Assembly (NCBI GenBank): GCA_016199375.1
Contig: JACQGV010000077.1
Coordinates: 1 to 7,286, forward strand
Direction: 5' to 3'
DNA from: Chloroflexota bacterium
GTDB lineage: Bacteria > Chloroflexota > Dehalococcoidia > SHYM01
DNA length: 7,286 nucleotides
Below the pieces are notes generated by a model. It made no database searches, was not told the origin of the DNA, and was given only the letters and a program-made list of their open reading frames with translations. Positions 1-6,829 of this stretch are shown piece after piece (positions within the stretch are counted from its first letter, which is position 1; each line of letters opens with the position of its first letter). Position numbers and translations under genes: made by a program.

Positions 1-2027
1 ATGCGCTGCTCGCTGGGCTTGTAGCGCACGACCAGAGCCTCGCCACCCACGGGCGCCGGGTCGCTGAACTTGGCCCCGTCCCACTTCCCGATCTCCGCGA
101 ATACACCGTCGCTCCACGCCAGGGCCTGGACCTCTGGCTCAGCATGGCTGCGCGCCGCCGAGCCAGAGGTCCGCCAGCGCGAGGTGGCCGCATCGATCCT
201 CTGCCAATGGGACGAAGCTCGTTCGAAGCGCCAGCCTCCGCGGGCTTCGACCGGACCGTCGTACAGGCTATCCGCCCGGCCCAGTTGCACCCAGGTGTCG
301 CCCTGGAACTGCCACCAGTCCCTCCCGTCGTAGCGGAACAGGCCGCGGTCGGTGCAGAACCAGACCAGGCCCCGGGCGTCCTCTCGGATTGCGTGCACGC
401 GACCTGTGGAGAGGTCGGGAAAGGCCTGGAGCAACGTCGTGTAGGTGAGGCCCCGCACCGGCGCGGCGACGTACCGGGCGATGCCGTTTTCAGTACCTAG
501 CCAGAGCGAAGCGTCGGGCCCGCGCAAGAGACATCGGACGGGCGGCAGGAATACCCGCGCTTCCGTGGGGAAGTTGCGGGCTTCCCCGGTCTCGCCGGGG
601 TTGAACCGCTGCCAGTCGGCCACCTGTTCGGTCCCCTCCTCGCCGGCGTACCAATACCACTCTCCCGTCCGCGAGCGGTGCTGGAACACGCCCAGGGCGG
701 TCCCGAAGTAGAGGATGCCGGTCGCATCCTGCGCGACTGAGTAGACGGCGGTCGACGCGGCCCCGTCCTTTCCCAAGGGAGTCTGCTCGGTGGCGTCGCC
801 GCTGAGCAGCTTGACGGCCCCGGAGTCGGTCCCTACCCAGAGCTGCCCGTCGCGCGCCCGGAAGACTGCGTTTATCTCCCGCCCCGACAGGGCCACGACA
901 ATGGTGGCCGCGAATTGCCCGCCCGCCGGGGGGAACAGAGGCATGCGCAAAAGCCCGTTGCTCGTACCGATGAGGAGGTCTTGGGCGTCTTCGGCGAGGC
1001 AACGCAGGCGTGGTAGCCCTGGCAACGCTGCGGTCCAAGCCTTTCCATCGTAGCGCCACAGGGTCCCCACCGCGCCGGTGTTGGTCGCGGTCCACAGAGT
1101 CAGGTCCGCCGATTGATGAAACGCCACCACGCCCGCGGCCGGGCCCCCGGCGACCGCCTGCCAGGGCCCCGGCGCAGTGGGGTCGGCGGCCCCTTCCGCC
1201 GACGGGTTCACATTGGAGCGCCGCACGCCGTCGCCCATCCCCAGCCAGGAAGAATAGGCGGGCCGCAGGCGCAGCGTCTGTCCCGCCGCGATGGTGCCCC
1301 GGTATCCGATACCCAACCTGATGCGCCGACCGGCGGCCTCGTACAGCTCGACGACCGGGTTCACGGTGGCATCTATCAGGCCCGCCAGCGGCTCGACGCC
1401 CTGCAGAAACAGCGTAGGGCAAACGGCGTCGACGCCATCGTTGGCCAACGACCACCTCATCAAAGGGCCGACCATTTCCAGGGGCTCGCCCCGGGCACGC
1501 ACGGCCACCGTCTCGCTGGCAAGGGGCGCGAAGTCCTCCACCGAGAAGGGCCGGTCTTTGCGCTCCTCCGGGGCGTTCAGGTCCACGGGGAGCTGGGATT
1601 CCACCATTCCCCGCAGGGCGCCCGGGGTGCCCAGCCCGTTCCGGTACAAGATGACGGTGCGCCCGATCCTCAGCCGGTACTGCTCCACCAGCTCCCGCAG
1701 GGCTGGTGGCTGCTCCCAAAGAGCGAGGGATAGCAGTGCGCCCAGCCGCGCCAGGTCCAGCACATAAGGGAAGACTTTCAAGGAGGGGTCGTTGGGCGCG
1801 GGAGGTGGCAACCCCTGGAGCTTCCGGGAGCCGATGAAGCCGGGGTCGTACAGGGCTCGATCGGCGTAGGCGAACCAGCGGGCCTGCATGACGAGGCCGG
1901 CGTCGCGCCCGGCCTCGTCAAGGACGTCGCCGATAGCCCGCAAAAGCGTCGTCAGGAGGCTGGCGTCGCCCTCGTCGGGCCGGTAGAGGGTAGGGAGGCG
2001 GTCCCGGATCCGCTCGAACTTAGGCAC
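1..2027 (-). CDS. Tail protein I-like baseplate protein fused to a beta-propeller (3' end outside window)
   Basis: This is probably a peripheral baseplate protein of a contractile tail, carrying a propeller that may bind a receptor, glycan or fibre. It starts at a GTG that overlaps the stop of the J-like gene, with GAGGAG at 2035-2040 placed 7 bases upstream. No in-frame ATG occurs before about residue 56. The frame is open for 675 codons to the window edge, so the C-terminus is missing. Residues 1-140 resemble P2 gpI/tail-protein-I proteins: a DRLPTLYRPDE start, amphipathic helices, then YRLRIG (from 117) and GLGTPGALR (131-139). Residues about 200-250 look beta-rich (PVVELYEAAGRR, GIGYRGTIAAGQ). 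From about 311, propeller blades follow with the repeated form LWxGTxxGlxxY at 311, 351, 396, 439, 508 and 554, and probably a weaker one near 637. The tail-I assignment is moderate, the propeller assignment good, and the receptor role is inference. Confidence 0.85.
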   Translation of the reverse strand, partial: MPKFERIRDRLPTLYRPDEGDASLLTTLLRAIGDVLDEAGRDAGLVMQARWFAYADRALYDPGFIGSRKLQGLPPPAPNDPSLKVFPYVLDLARLGALLSLALWEQPPALRELVEQYRLRIGRTVILYRNGLGTPGALRGMVESQLPVDLNAPEERKDRPFSVEDFAPLASETVAVRARGEPLEMVGPLMRWSLANDGVDAVCPTLFLQGVEPLAGLIDATVNPVVELYEAAGRRIRLGIGYRGTIAAGQTLRLRPAYSSWLGMGDGVRRSNVNPSAEGAADPTAPGPWQAVAGGPAAGVVAFHQSADLTLWTATNTGAVGTLWRYDGKAWTAALPGLPRLRCLAEDAQDLLIGTSNGLLRMPLFPPAGGQFAATIVVALSGREINAVFRARDGQLWVGTDSGAVKLLSGDATEQTPLGKDGAASTAVYSVAQDATGILYFGTALGVFQHRSRTGEWYWYAGEEGTEQVADWQRFNPGETGEARNFPTEARVFLPPVRCLLRGPDASLWLGTENGIARYVAAPVRGLTYTTLLQAFPDLSTGRVHAIREDARGLVWFCTDRGLFRYDGRDWWQFQGDTWVQLGRADSLYDGPVEARGGWRFERASSHWQRIDAATSRWRTSGSAARSHAEPEVQALAWSDGVFAEIGKWDGAKFSDPAPVGGEALVVRYKPSEQR
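300..1097 (-). repeat. Beta-propeller blades of the Reg_prop type within the tail-I-like gene
   Basis: This protein-level repeat covers residues about 311-576. Recognisable blade cores are LWTATNTG (311), LLIGTSNGLLRM (351), LWVGTDSGAVKL (396), LYFGTALGVFQ (439), LWLGTENGIARY (508) and LVWFCTDRGLFRYDG (554). Spacing is about 40-45 residues, except for a 69-residue interval between 439 and 508 that contains a Trp/Tyr-rich stretch (WYWYAGEE from 457). The pattern matches the two-component-regulator propeller repeat (Reg_prop, PF07494), which is best known from periplasmic sensor regions of hybrid histidine kinases. A further degenerate unit (AWSDGVF, then KWDGAKF) lies at 637-654, outside this span. 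The repeats differ at DNA level, so they are old blades and not a recent tandem duplication. Confidence 0.75.
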
Positions 2028-3807
2028 TCCCAGACTCCTCCTGGACTTGCACGCTGGCCGTCGAGAGACGCTCGAAGGCAACCAGTGTATAGGGCTGGTC
2101 CGAGGCCTTCGACAGGATGCGGCTAAGCCCGCTCTCCTGGACGAACACGAACTGGACCTGGTAGGGCGCGACCCCGGCCTCGTTGGGCAACGGTGGGACC
2201 GTGCCACCCCCTGCCACGGCCTTGTCGTGCTCCTCGAGGCTCGCAGCGGCCTTGCCGGGCAGCGGGACCACACGGAGCAGCTTGCCGTATGAAACCGCCT
2301 GGACCGCGGCCGGGACCGATTCGGAGGAATTGGCGCTATTGAGATACGTCACGGTGCTGGTCAATGACGCCAGGATCGCCGGCTGATCGGGCGGGGCTTC
2401 GCCCACCTGGTAGGTGACCACGGCGTTCAGCAGGGTGGGCAGGTTGGGATCGACGATCTGAAGATCGCCGAGCACAGTGGGGAAGCCGGCGATATTGATC
2501 AGCCCCGCGTCGGCGTCCAGCAGGGGGCCGGTCGCGCCGTCGGGCGTCAAGCTGGCGCTCAGGAGGCGCACGTCTTCCACCTCCGGAACACTGAGGACGA
2601 GGCCCACCAGCCGGTTGATGCTGCCCGCCTCCCGGGCCGGCAGGCGCGCGAAGTAGTCTTCGATCTTGCTCCGGATAGCCCGCTGGACGGCGCGCAGGTC
2701 CTGCTCCAGCAGGCCGCTCCTGGTGGTCAGGCGCAGCCCCAGGTTCACTTTCCTGGGTGCCTCGACACCCTTCAAATTGACCAGCACTCCCGCCGGCCTG
2801 GCGTCGTTGATGGCTGTCTTGAGGCGCTGCAGCAGCTCCGGAGGCAAGGTCTCCGCGTGGGGCGTGATCGCCACCTCCTGTATGCGCCCCGACGCGTCCT
2901 TCACCTCCTCCACGTCCGCGGTAATGCCCTGCCTGACGATGGCCTGCTGGATCGCGCCCAGGGTGGCGCGCTCGCTGCCATGGAGGAAGTTCTTGGCGCG
3001 CGTCCGGAGCTGGGCGTCGGTCTCATCCTGGGCGCTTATGGCGGTCGGCGCCGGGTTAGTCACCGAGCTGATGCCGGCGATGGGCACCGGCAAAACCGTC
3101 AGGGAATCCGCCGCCAGAGGGTCATTGGGCTCCAGATCGCGGGCCACGACACGAATCGTGTTGCGCCCCTCCGCCATCGTCACCGACTCCACAGTCTCAT
3201 ACTCCACGTTTCCATCCGGCGTGATCACTCGGGTACCTGCAGGAATCGTGACCACGCCCCGGCTTCCTGGAGAGCGGCTGAACTCCAGCTCGCCCGCGGC
3301 CCTTCCGCCCTGGACGCGTGTGACGCCCAGCAGCGCGACGACATTGTCGAGGGCTTTGGCCGACGCCGTATCCACGAAGCCGGCGTCGTAGACCGCTTCG
3401 AGCTGAGCGTACAGGCCCGCGATCTCAAGGGCGACTGACTCCGCGAGCGTTCTGACAACACTGCCGACGTGCAAATCTGTGAGGGGTGCCTGGGCGGCTG
3501 GTACTGTGTAGTTGATGTGGAGCACGCTGCCGGCGTCGGGCAGGTCGGCGCCCTTCTGCCACTCTATGGCTTGGCGGTCGCTCGACAGCTTGTAGTCGGT
3601 CCCCTTGCGGAACAGGTGCGGCTCCCCGTTGCGGCTGCCATAGACCGACACGACGTCGGCCGCCGGAGGCTGCTGGAGATTGTGGCGATAGGACGCTGCC
3701 GCCGTCGCCGGCGGCGGGAAAGGATGCGCCTCGGCAGCAACGCCCCCGACGATGGCGGTGAGTATGTTGTCCAGGACCTCCGGGAAGGAGCGCCTTTGGA
3801 AGCTCAT
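2020..3807 (-). CDS. Baseplate J-like protein with an added N-terminal module
   Basis: This is a baseplate wedge protein of the P2 gpJ / Mu gp47 / Afp11 superfamily (Baseplate_J), part of the ring that couples the central spike to the sheath. The 595-residue protein shows the family hallmarks: DLHVGSVVRTLAE (111-123), YDAGFVDTASAKALD (140-154), GVVTIPAGTRV (184-194) and DETDAQLRTRAK (261-272). Residues 21-100 are a separate module also found in the neighbouring gp25-like protein, inserted before the usual J start at about 108. From about 446 to the end is a further ~150-residue region with no hallmark I recognise; P2 gpJ is only about 300 residues, while eCIS J-like proteins are longer. The start ATG overlaps the stop of the gp25-like gene (ATGA), with GGAG 8 bases upstream. 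Family assignment is firm; the roles of the two extra regions are unknown. Confidence 0.95.
   Translation of the reverse strand: MSFQRRSFPEVLDNILTAIVGGVAAEAHPFPPPATAAASYRHNLQQPPAADVVSVYGSRNGEPHLFRKGTDYKLSSDRQAIEWQKGADLPDAGSVLHINYTVPAAQAPLTDLHVGSVVRTLAESVALEIAGLYAQLEAVYDAGFVDTASAKALDNVVALLGVTRVQGGRAAGELEFSRSPGSRGVVTIPAGTRVITPDGNVEYETVESVTMAEGRNTIRVVARDLEPNDPLAADSLTVLPVPIAGISSVTNPAPTAISAQDETDAQLRTRAKNFLHGSERATLGAIQQAIVRQGITADVEEVKDASGRIQEVAITPHAETLPPELLQRLKTAINDARPAGVLVNLKGVEAPRKVNLGLRLTTRSGLLEQDLRAVQRAIRSKIEDYFARLPAREAGSINRLVGLVLSVPEVEDVRLLSASLTPDGATGPLLDADAGLINIAGFPTVLGDLQIVDPNLPTLLNAVVTYQVGEAPPDQPAILASLTSTVTYLNSANSSESVPAAVQAVSYGKLLRVVPLPGKAAASLEEHDKAVAGGGTVPPLPNEAGVAPYQVQFVFVQESGLSRILSKASDQPYTLVAFERLSTASVQVQEESGSA
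2035..2040 (-). promoter_or_regulatory. Ribosome binding site for the GTG-started tail-I/propeller gene
   Basis: The minus strand reads GAGGAG seven bases before the GTG at 2027. It lies inside the last sense codons of the J-like gene (Glu-Glu-Ser-Gly-Ser-Ala). The site supports GTG as the true start and suggests that ribosomes finishing the J-like frame re-initiate here. Confidence 0.7.
3508..3747 (-). repeat. Module shared with the gp25-like protein: copy in the J-like protein
   Basis: Residues 21-100 of the J-like protein align without gaps to residues 30-109 of the gp25-like protein, with 43 of 80 identical by hand count. Conserved landmarks are PFPPP (29-33), RH.LQQ (41-46), GTDYKL (69-74), DRQAIEW (77-83) and LPDAG (89-93), ending in a hydrophobic strand (HINY). 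Third codon positions differ widely between the copies, so the duplication is old. Alternating hydrophobic residues suggest a small beta-rich domain; its function is unknown. Confidence 0.85.
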
Positions 3808-4523
3808 TGTTCCAGCTCCAATGTGAAGGGACCGATGACCACGGTCCCGGCTTCGCCCTTAGCTTCGACCGCGAGCCTGACGTCGACGCGGGCTGGGGTG
3901 CCGCCGGCCGCTGTGACGGCCACCTCCCTGACCTTTTCGATTCGCGGCTCCATTTTCAGGCTTTCGAGGATGTACAGCTTCACCAGATTACGGGTGGTCT
4001 CGGTATTCTGGCGGCCGACGAGCTGGTGCAGCCGGGAGCCGTAGTCGGGATGCGCCAGCGCCGCCAGCTCGCCTCTCGGCGTCAACAGCCGCATGATGAC
4101 GGCCTGGGCGAGGTTCTCAGCGCCGCTCGTCGTCCTCAGGTCCAGGACCCGTCCCCTGGCGCTGGCGGTCCGGGGTCTGTCGGCGGCCGCCGGATAGTAG
4201 GTTATCTGGACCGACGTGCCGGCATCGGGAAGCTGAGCCCCCTCCAGCCACTCCACGGCCATGCGGTCCTCCGCCAGCCGGTAGTCAACGCCCGGCCCGA
4301 ATAGATACCTTACCTGGTTGTTGGCGCCGGTCACGGAGAGCACCTCGGCCGCCGGGCCCTGCTGAAGGCGGTGGCGGAAGGGCGGCCTGGTAGCACCAGG
4401 AGGGGGGAAGGGTTGTGACTCGGCCGCCATTCCCCCCCGCGCCGACGCCACCGTATACACCGGGCGTAGCTCGGAGTGGCGCAGCGCCAGCCTTATGTCG
4501 CTCAAGAGGTTCTCTCCGGCCAT
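3804..4523 (-). CDS. gp25/gpW-like baseplate wedge protein with an added N-terminal module
   Basis: This is a baseplate protein of the T4 gp25 / P2 gpW / TssE family, which sits at the sheath-baseplate interface and templates sheath assembly. The gp25 core occupies residues about 120-239: NLAQAVIMRLLTPRGEL (137-153), HPDYGSRLHQL (158-168), and the characteristic Glu-Pro-Arg motif at 192-194 (KMEPRIEK), followed by alternating strands. The usual family length is about 110-150 residues. Here the 239-residue length comes from an N-terminal module (30-109) that is a paralogue of the one in the J-like neighbour. GGAGG (4532-4536) lies 8 bases before the ATG, inside the last codons of the PAAR gene, whose stop is 4 bases away. 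The stop overlaps the J-like start (ATGA). The assignment is firm; the function of the extension is unknown. Confidence 0.93.
   Translation of the reverse strand: MAGENLLSDIRLALRHSELRPVYTVASARGGMAAESQPFPPPGATRPPFRHRLQQGPAAEVLSVTGANNQVRYLFGPGVDYRLAEDRMAVEWLEGAQLPDAGTSVQITYYPAAADRPRTASARGRVLDLRTTSGAENLAQAVIMRLLTPRGELAALAHPDYGSRLHQLVGRQNTETTRNLVKLYILESLKMEPRIEKVREVAVTAAGGTPARVDVRLAVEAKGEAGTVVIGPFTLELEQ
4197..4436 (-). repeat. Module shared with the J-like protein: copy in the gp25-like protein
   Basis: Residues 30-109 of the gp25-like protein form the partner of the module in the J-like protein. Landmarks are PFPPP (38-42), RHRLQQ (50-55), GVDYRL (78-83), DRMAVEW (86-92), LPDAG (98-102) and a closing strand QITY. 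The xDYxL..DR.A.EW core resembles short beta-sandwich segments seen in some other tail structural proteins; that comparison is from memory and unverified. Confidence 0.85.
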
Positions 4524-4527
4524 CGCG

Positions 4528-4923
4528 CTAACCTCCGACCAGGACTGTTCCGGCTGCGACCACTGCGCCCGCCGGCAGGTCGGCGGGATCGTTGCAGGTG
4601 ATCGCGGGGTCGCCGCTCCTGGCAGCCGGCGTGCCGTTGATGAAGACGGTGCTGCTGCCCCGCTGCACGGTCGCCTTGTTGCTGGGGGGCTTCTGGAAGG
4701 GCCCGCCCTGCGGGATGTGCGAAGGCGAGTTGGTGGCGGTGCTGCCCTGCACAGCCGCCGGCTTGCCTTCGATATTCACGTCCTTGCTCAGGGAGCCGTC
4801 CAGCTGCCCTACGAAGGGATGGGGCAGCGGCGTTGGCACCGGCCCGCCCGGCGAAGGGATCATCACGACATGGATGTCCGTCGCTACCACTTTGTCGCCC
4901 TGCTTGGCGGCTGGCTGTCCCAT
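4528..4923 (-). CDS. PAAR-domain spike tip protein
   Basis: This is a PAAR-repeat protein that caps the central spike with a sharp, metal-stabilised tip for membrane piercing. The 131-residue sequence starts with the family's typical PAAKQGDKV and contains KPAAVQGSTAT (54-64) and FINGTPAARSGD (94-105). It has exactly three plausible zinc-ligand histidines, His18 (DIHVV), His35 (PHPF) and His69 (SPSHIP), and a single cysteine, Cys110 (ITCND). This matches the three-His, one-Cys site known from PAAR structures. No effector extension follows the domain; the chain ends in a hydrophobic Gly/Val/Ala strand. The gene begins 107 bases after the spike gene and ends 4 bases before the gp25-like gene. 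Its own ribosome site is weak: only AGGT about 13 bases upstream. The assignment is firm. Confidence 0.93.
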   Translation of the reverse strand: MGQPAAKQGDKVVATDIHVVMIPSPGGPVPTPLPHPFVGQLDGSLSKDVNIEGKPAAVQGSTATNSPSHIPQGGPFQKPPSNKATVQRGSSTVFINGTPAARSGDPAITCNDPADLPAGAVVAAGTVLVGG

Positions 4924-5030
4924 GACTGTCTCGCTTACCTAACGCCTGCTGGCGCTTAGCCGCAGGCTGTGTCGTTCTGAGTTCACCCAAGGGAGAGGGA
5001 AGAGCGAGGGTGATGCATCCATCCTGCGCC

Positions 5031-5681
5031 TCAGTTGATGTTCACCGTTGGCTGGCCCTTGATGTTCACCGTTCCGCCGTTCAGGTTAAGCTCCCCCTGG
5101 GCCTCGATGCTCACCGCGTTTCCCTTGACCTGGATGTCGCCCTGGCTCTCAACCAGCACGGCGCCGTCCCGGTCGATCTGCAGCTTGGCTTTGCTCCCGT
5201 CGACGCTCAGTTTCACGACAGGGTCGTCGTCCTTGACCTCAACGGATATGCCGGTACCCAGCTTCAGGAGGATCGAGCGGCTATCGCCGCTAGTCAGCTC
5301 TATGTGGACCGCGTCGCTGTCGCTCGCTCCCAGGGGGAGGTGAAGGATTGCCTGGCCGTCCATGTTAGCAGGGGGCCGGTCCTCGTCGTCATAGAGGCTG
5401 CCGGTGATAACCGGGGCGTTGACGTCGCCGCCTATGAACTGCACCAGGACCAGGTCTCCCACCGCCGGAATGCTCACCCCGCCGATACGGGAGGTGGCAA
5501 CCGGCACGTGCTTCAGCACGATCCCCGAGTTGCGCAGCTGCACCGTGCAGGCGTAATTGTCCTGGTCCGAGTCGCTGGCATGCGGGTGCTGCTCCTGTAT
5601 CACCGCCAGTTCCGCGGTGCGGAGCTGGCCCAGCTCAGCCCGCACGATGCGTTGAATTGTCTCGAACAACGTGTGGGTCAT
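5031..5681 (-). CDS. gp5/gpV-like baseplate spike protein (OB fold plus beta-helix)
   Basis: This is the central spike protein of the contractile baseplate (P2 gpV / Phage_base_V family; second half of VgrG/Afp8-type proteins), expected to form a trimer below the hub and carry the PAAR tip. Residues about 24-104 form the OB fold: YACTVQL (43-49), SIPAVGDLVLVQFIGGD (70-86) and the family-typical APVITGSLYDDEDRPP (89-104). Residues about 120-216 are short alternating-polar strands (ILLKLG, GAVLVESQGDI, GELNLNGGTVNIKG) typical of a triple-stranded beta-helix needle. The start overlaps the stop of the D-like gene (ATGA), with GGAGG (5688-5692) 6 bases upstream. Hub and spike are separate genes here, as in P2 (D, V), and not fused as in VgrG. 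No lysozyme domain is present, unlike T4 gp5. Confidence 0.93.
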   Translation of the reverse strand: MTHTLFETIQRIVRAELGQLRTAELAVIQEQHPHASDSDQDNYACTVQLRNSGIVLKHVPVATSRIGGVSIPAVGDLVLVQFIGGDVNAPVITGSLYDDEDRPPANMDGQAILHLPLGASDSDAVHIELTSGDSRSILLKLGTGISVEVKDDDPVVKLSVDGSKAKLQIDRDGAVLVESQGDIQVKGNAVSIEAQGELNLNGGTVNIKGQPTVNIN

Positions 5682-6733
5682 ATGAGGCCTCCGAGGCCAA
5701 GGCCGCCCCCCGCACCCTGGCTAAACCAGATGGTCGTGGTGAAACCGCGTCGTTTGGAGAAGGAGTGCCTGACCCCGCGCGCGACGCAGGTGCCGTTCAA
5801 GGCTTCTTGCGGCGCCCCTTCGACGGCGATGGTGGCGCCGACCGCGACCGACGGCGCTCCCGGGACCAGCAGCCGGCCCGTGACGCCCGTGAGGGCGGAG
5901 AGGGCCAGCTGGCCCTCGGCCGCGCCCTGGGCCGCGTCACGGCTGCGGAGGGAGGCATCCGCCAGGGAGAGCTCGGGCGCCGCTGTCCCGGAGCTGCCCC
6001 TTACCGCCGAGGGGTCCTTGGCCAGCCAGCTCCAGGCCTCCTGCCCCTGGCTGCCAGCTGCCCCCTCGCCCACGACGGTCAGCGCGCCCACCGCCGGCGT
6101 CGTTTCGCTCAACTGCAGGGAGAGAACGTCGGTGCCATAGGCGAAGGTCTGCACAGGCTGGCCCTCGGCCAGGGGCAGGAAGCTCAGCTTATCCTCCGGC
6201 GTCACGTAGGCAACGAAACCGCTCCTGCGCGCCAGGGCGGCAATGTGGGTCAACACGGTGCGAACGCCGTCGACCACGTAGAACGGATAGCTTGCTCCGT
6301 CCTCCACGACGCCCGTCGTCACGCCCGCCCTCTGCGCCAGGTCGGCGACGATCTCTCCGGCTTTGCGTTGCTCGTAGCTCTGGTCTATCCGCAGGCCCGC
6401 CAGCAAGGCGCCGCCATTGGTGGCTTCCAGGCGGACGACACCATGGAGCTTTCGCCGTACCGCTGTTATGCGACCTGTAAAGACCAGCTCCGCAGAGGAG
6501 TCCTCGTAGCCGACCGCCACGCTGCCGCTGTCTCCCAGCGCCAGGGAGGGCGCCTGGTCGGCTGCGGCGACGATTACCACCACGTCAACGGACGGGACGA
6601 GGCCGGACTCCACGCTGACGGAGGCTATCGTCGGCCCCCAGTCGCCGGGGCCGCCGCTCCCGAAACTGACCTCCAACGCCGGGCGCCTGACGCCGGAGGG
6701 GCTCCCGCCCAGCGGGAACGGCAAGCTAACCAT
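5678..6733 (-). CDS. gp27/late-control-D-like baseplate hub protein
   Basis: This is the central hub of the baseplate (P2 gpD / T4 gp27 / N-terminal half of VgrG), which joins the inner tube to the spike. From the ATG at 6733 the protein has 351 residues. Family-like segments include the opening RRPALEVSFGSG, the strand-rich VFTGRITAVRRKL, a helix ending in AGEIVADLAQRAG, the segment HIAALARRSGFVAYV followed by DKLSFLP, and a final barrel strand GFTTTIWFS. The start is chosen because GGAGAG (6740-6745) stands in front of ATG 6733. An in-frame GTG at 6754 would add seven residues but has a poor ribosome site. An in-frame TGA lies at 6832-6830. The chain ends in an unusual Gly/Leu tail (GAGGGLGLGGLI). 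The spike gene overlaps its stop by ATGA. The family call is good; the start is less certain. Confidence 0.85.
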   Translation of the reverse strand: MVSLPFPLGGSPSGVRRPALEVSFGSGGPGDWGPTIASVSVESGLVPSVDVVVIVAAADQAPSLALGDSGSVAVGYEDSSAELVFTGRITAVRRKLHGVVRLEATNGGALLAGLRIDQSYEQRKAGEIVADLAQRAGVTTGVVEDGASYPFYVVDGVRTVLTHIAALARRSGFVAYVTPEDKLSFLPLAEGQPVQTFAYGTDVLSLQLSETTPAVGALTVVGEGAAGSQGQEAWSWLAKDPSAVRGSSGTAAPELSLADASLRSRDAAQGAAEGQLALSALTGVTGRLLVPGAPSVAVGATIAVEGAPQEALNGTCVARGVRHSFSKRRGFTTTIWFSQGAGGGLGLGGLI

Positions 6734-6739
6734 GGAGGG

Positions 6740-6745
6740 CTCTCC
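6740..6745 (-). promoter_or_regulatory. Ribosome binding site deciding the hub gene start
   Basis: The minus strand reads GGAGAG, with 8 bases between GGAG and the ATG at 6733. The alternative GTG at 6754 is preceded only by a G-run (GGGGCAG) that is too close for a normal site. This favours the shorter protein. Confidence 0.55.
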
Positions 6746-6829
6746 GAGCGACACCTGCCCCGTGCTGGGCGCGACGGCCCATGTCAGCCCCAGCCTCCAA
6801 ATGCAATCGGAAAAGGCGCCTCTGCGTCT

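Noticed and set aside
490..1719. A 409-codon open frame on the minus strand in another frame from the tail-I/propeller gene
   Set aside because: The translation is Arg/Gly/Ala/Pro-rich with no family features. The overlapping frame from GTG 2027 is open for 675 codons and gives clear tail-I and propeller sequence. The long shadow is explained by G+C-rich third positions.
4941..4956. Stem-loop upstream of the PAAR gene as a terminator
   Set aside because: The stem is only 6 pairs with a wobble and no T-run follows on the minus strand, so it is not a credible intrinsic terminator.
4502..4990. A 162-codon minus-strand frame overlapping the PAAR gene
   Set aside because: The PAAR frame (4923-4528) gives the full family pattern and metal ligands; this one is a Gln/Arg/Gly-rich out-of-frame reading.
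5684..5697. GAGGCCTC/GGCCTCCGAGGCC palindromes at the hub-spike junction as a protein-binding operator
   Set aside because: They coincide with Gly/Leu codons and the GGAGG ribosome site; nothing independent supports an operator.
5010..6140. A 376-codon plus-strand frame opposite the spike and hub genes
   Set aside because: Mirrors codon bias of the minus-strand genes, has no domain I recognise, and no independent ribosome site.
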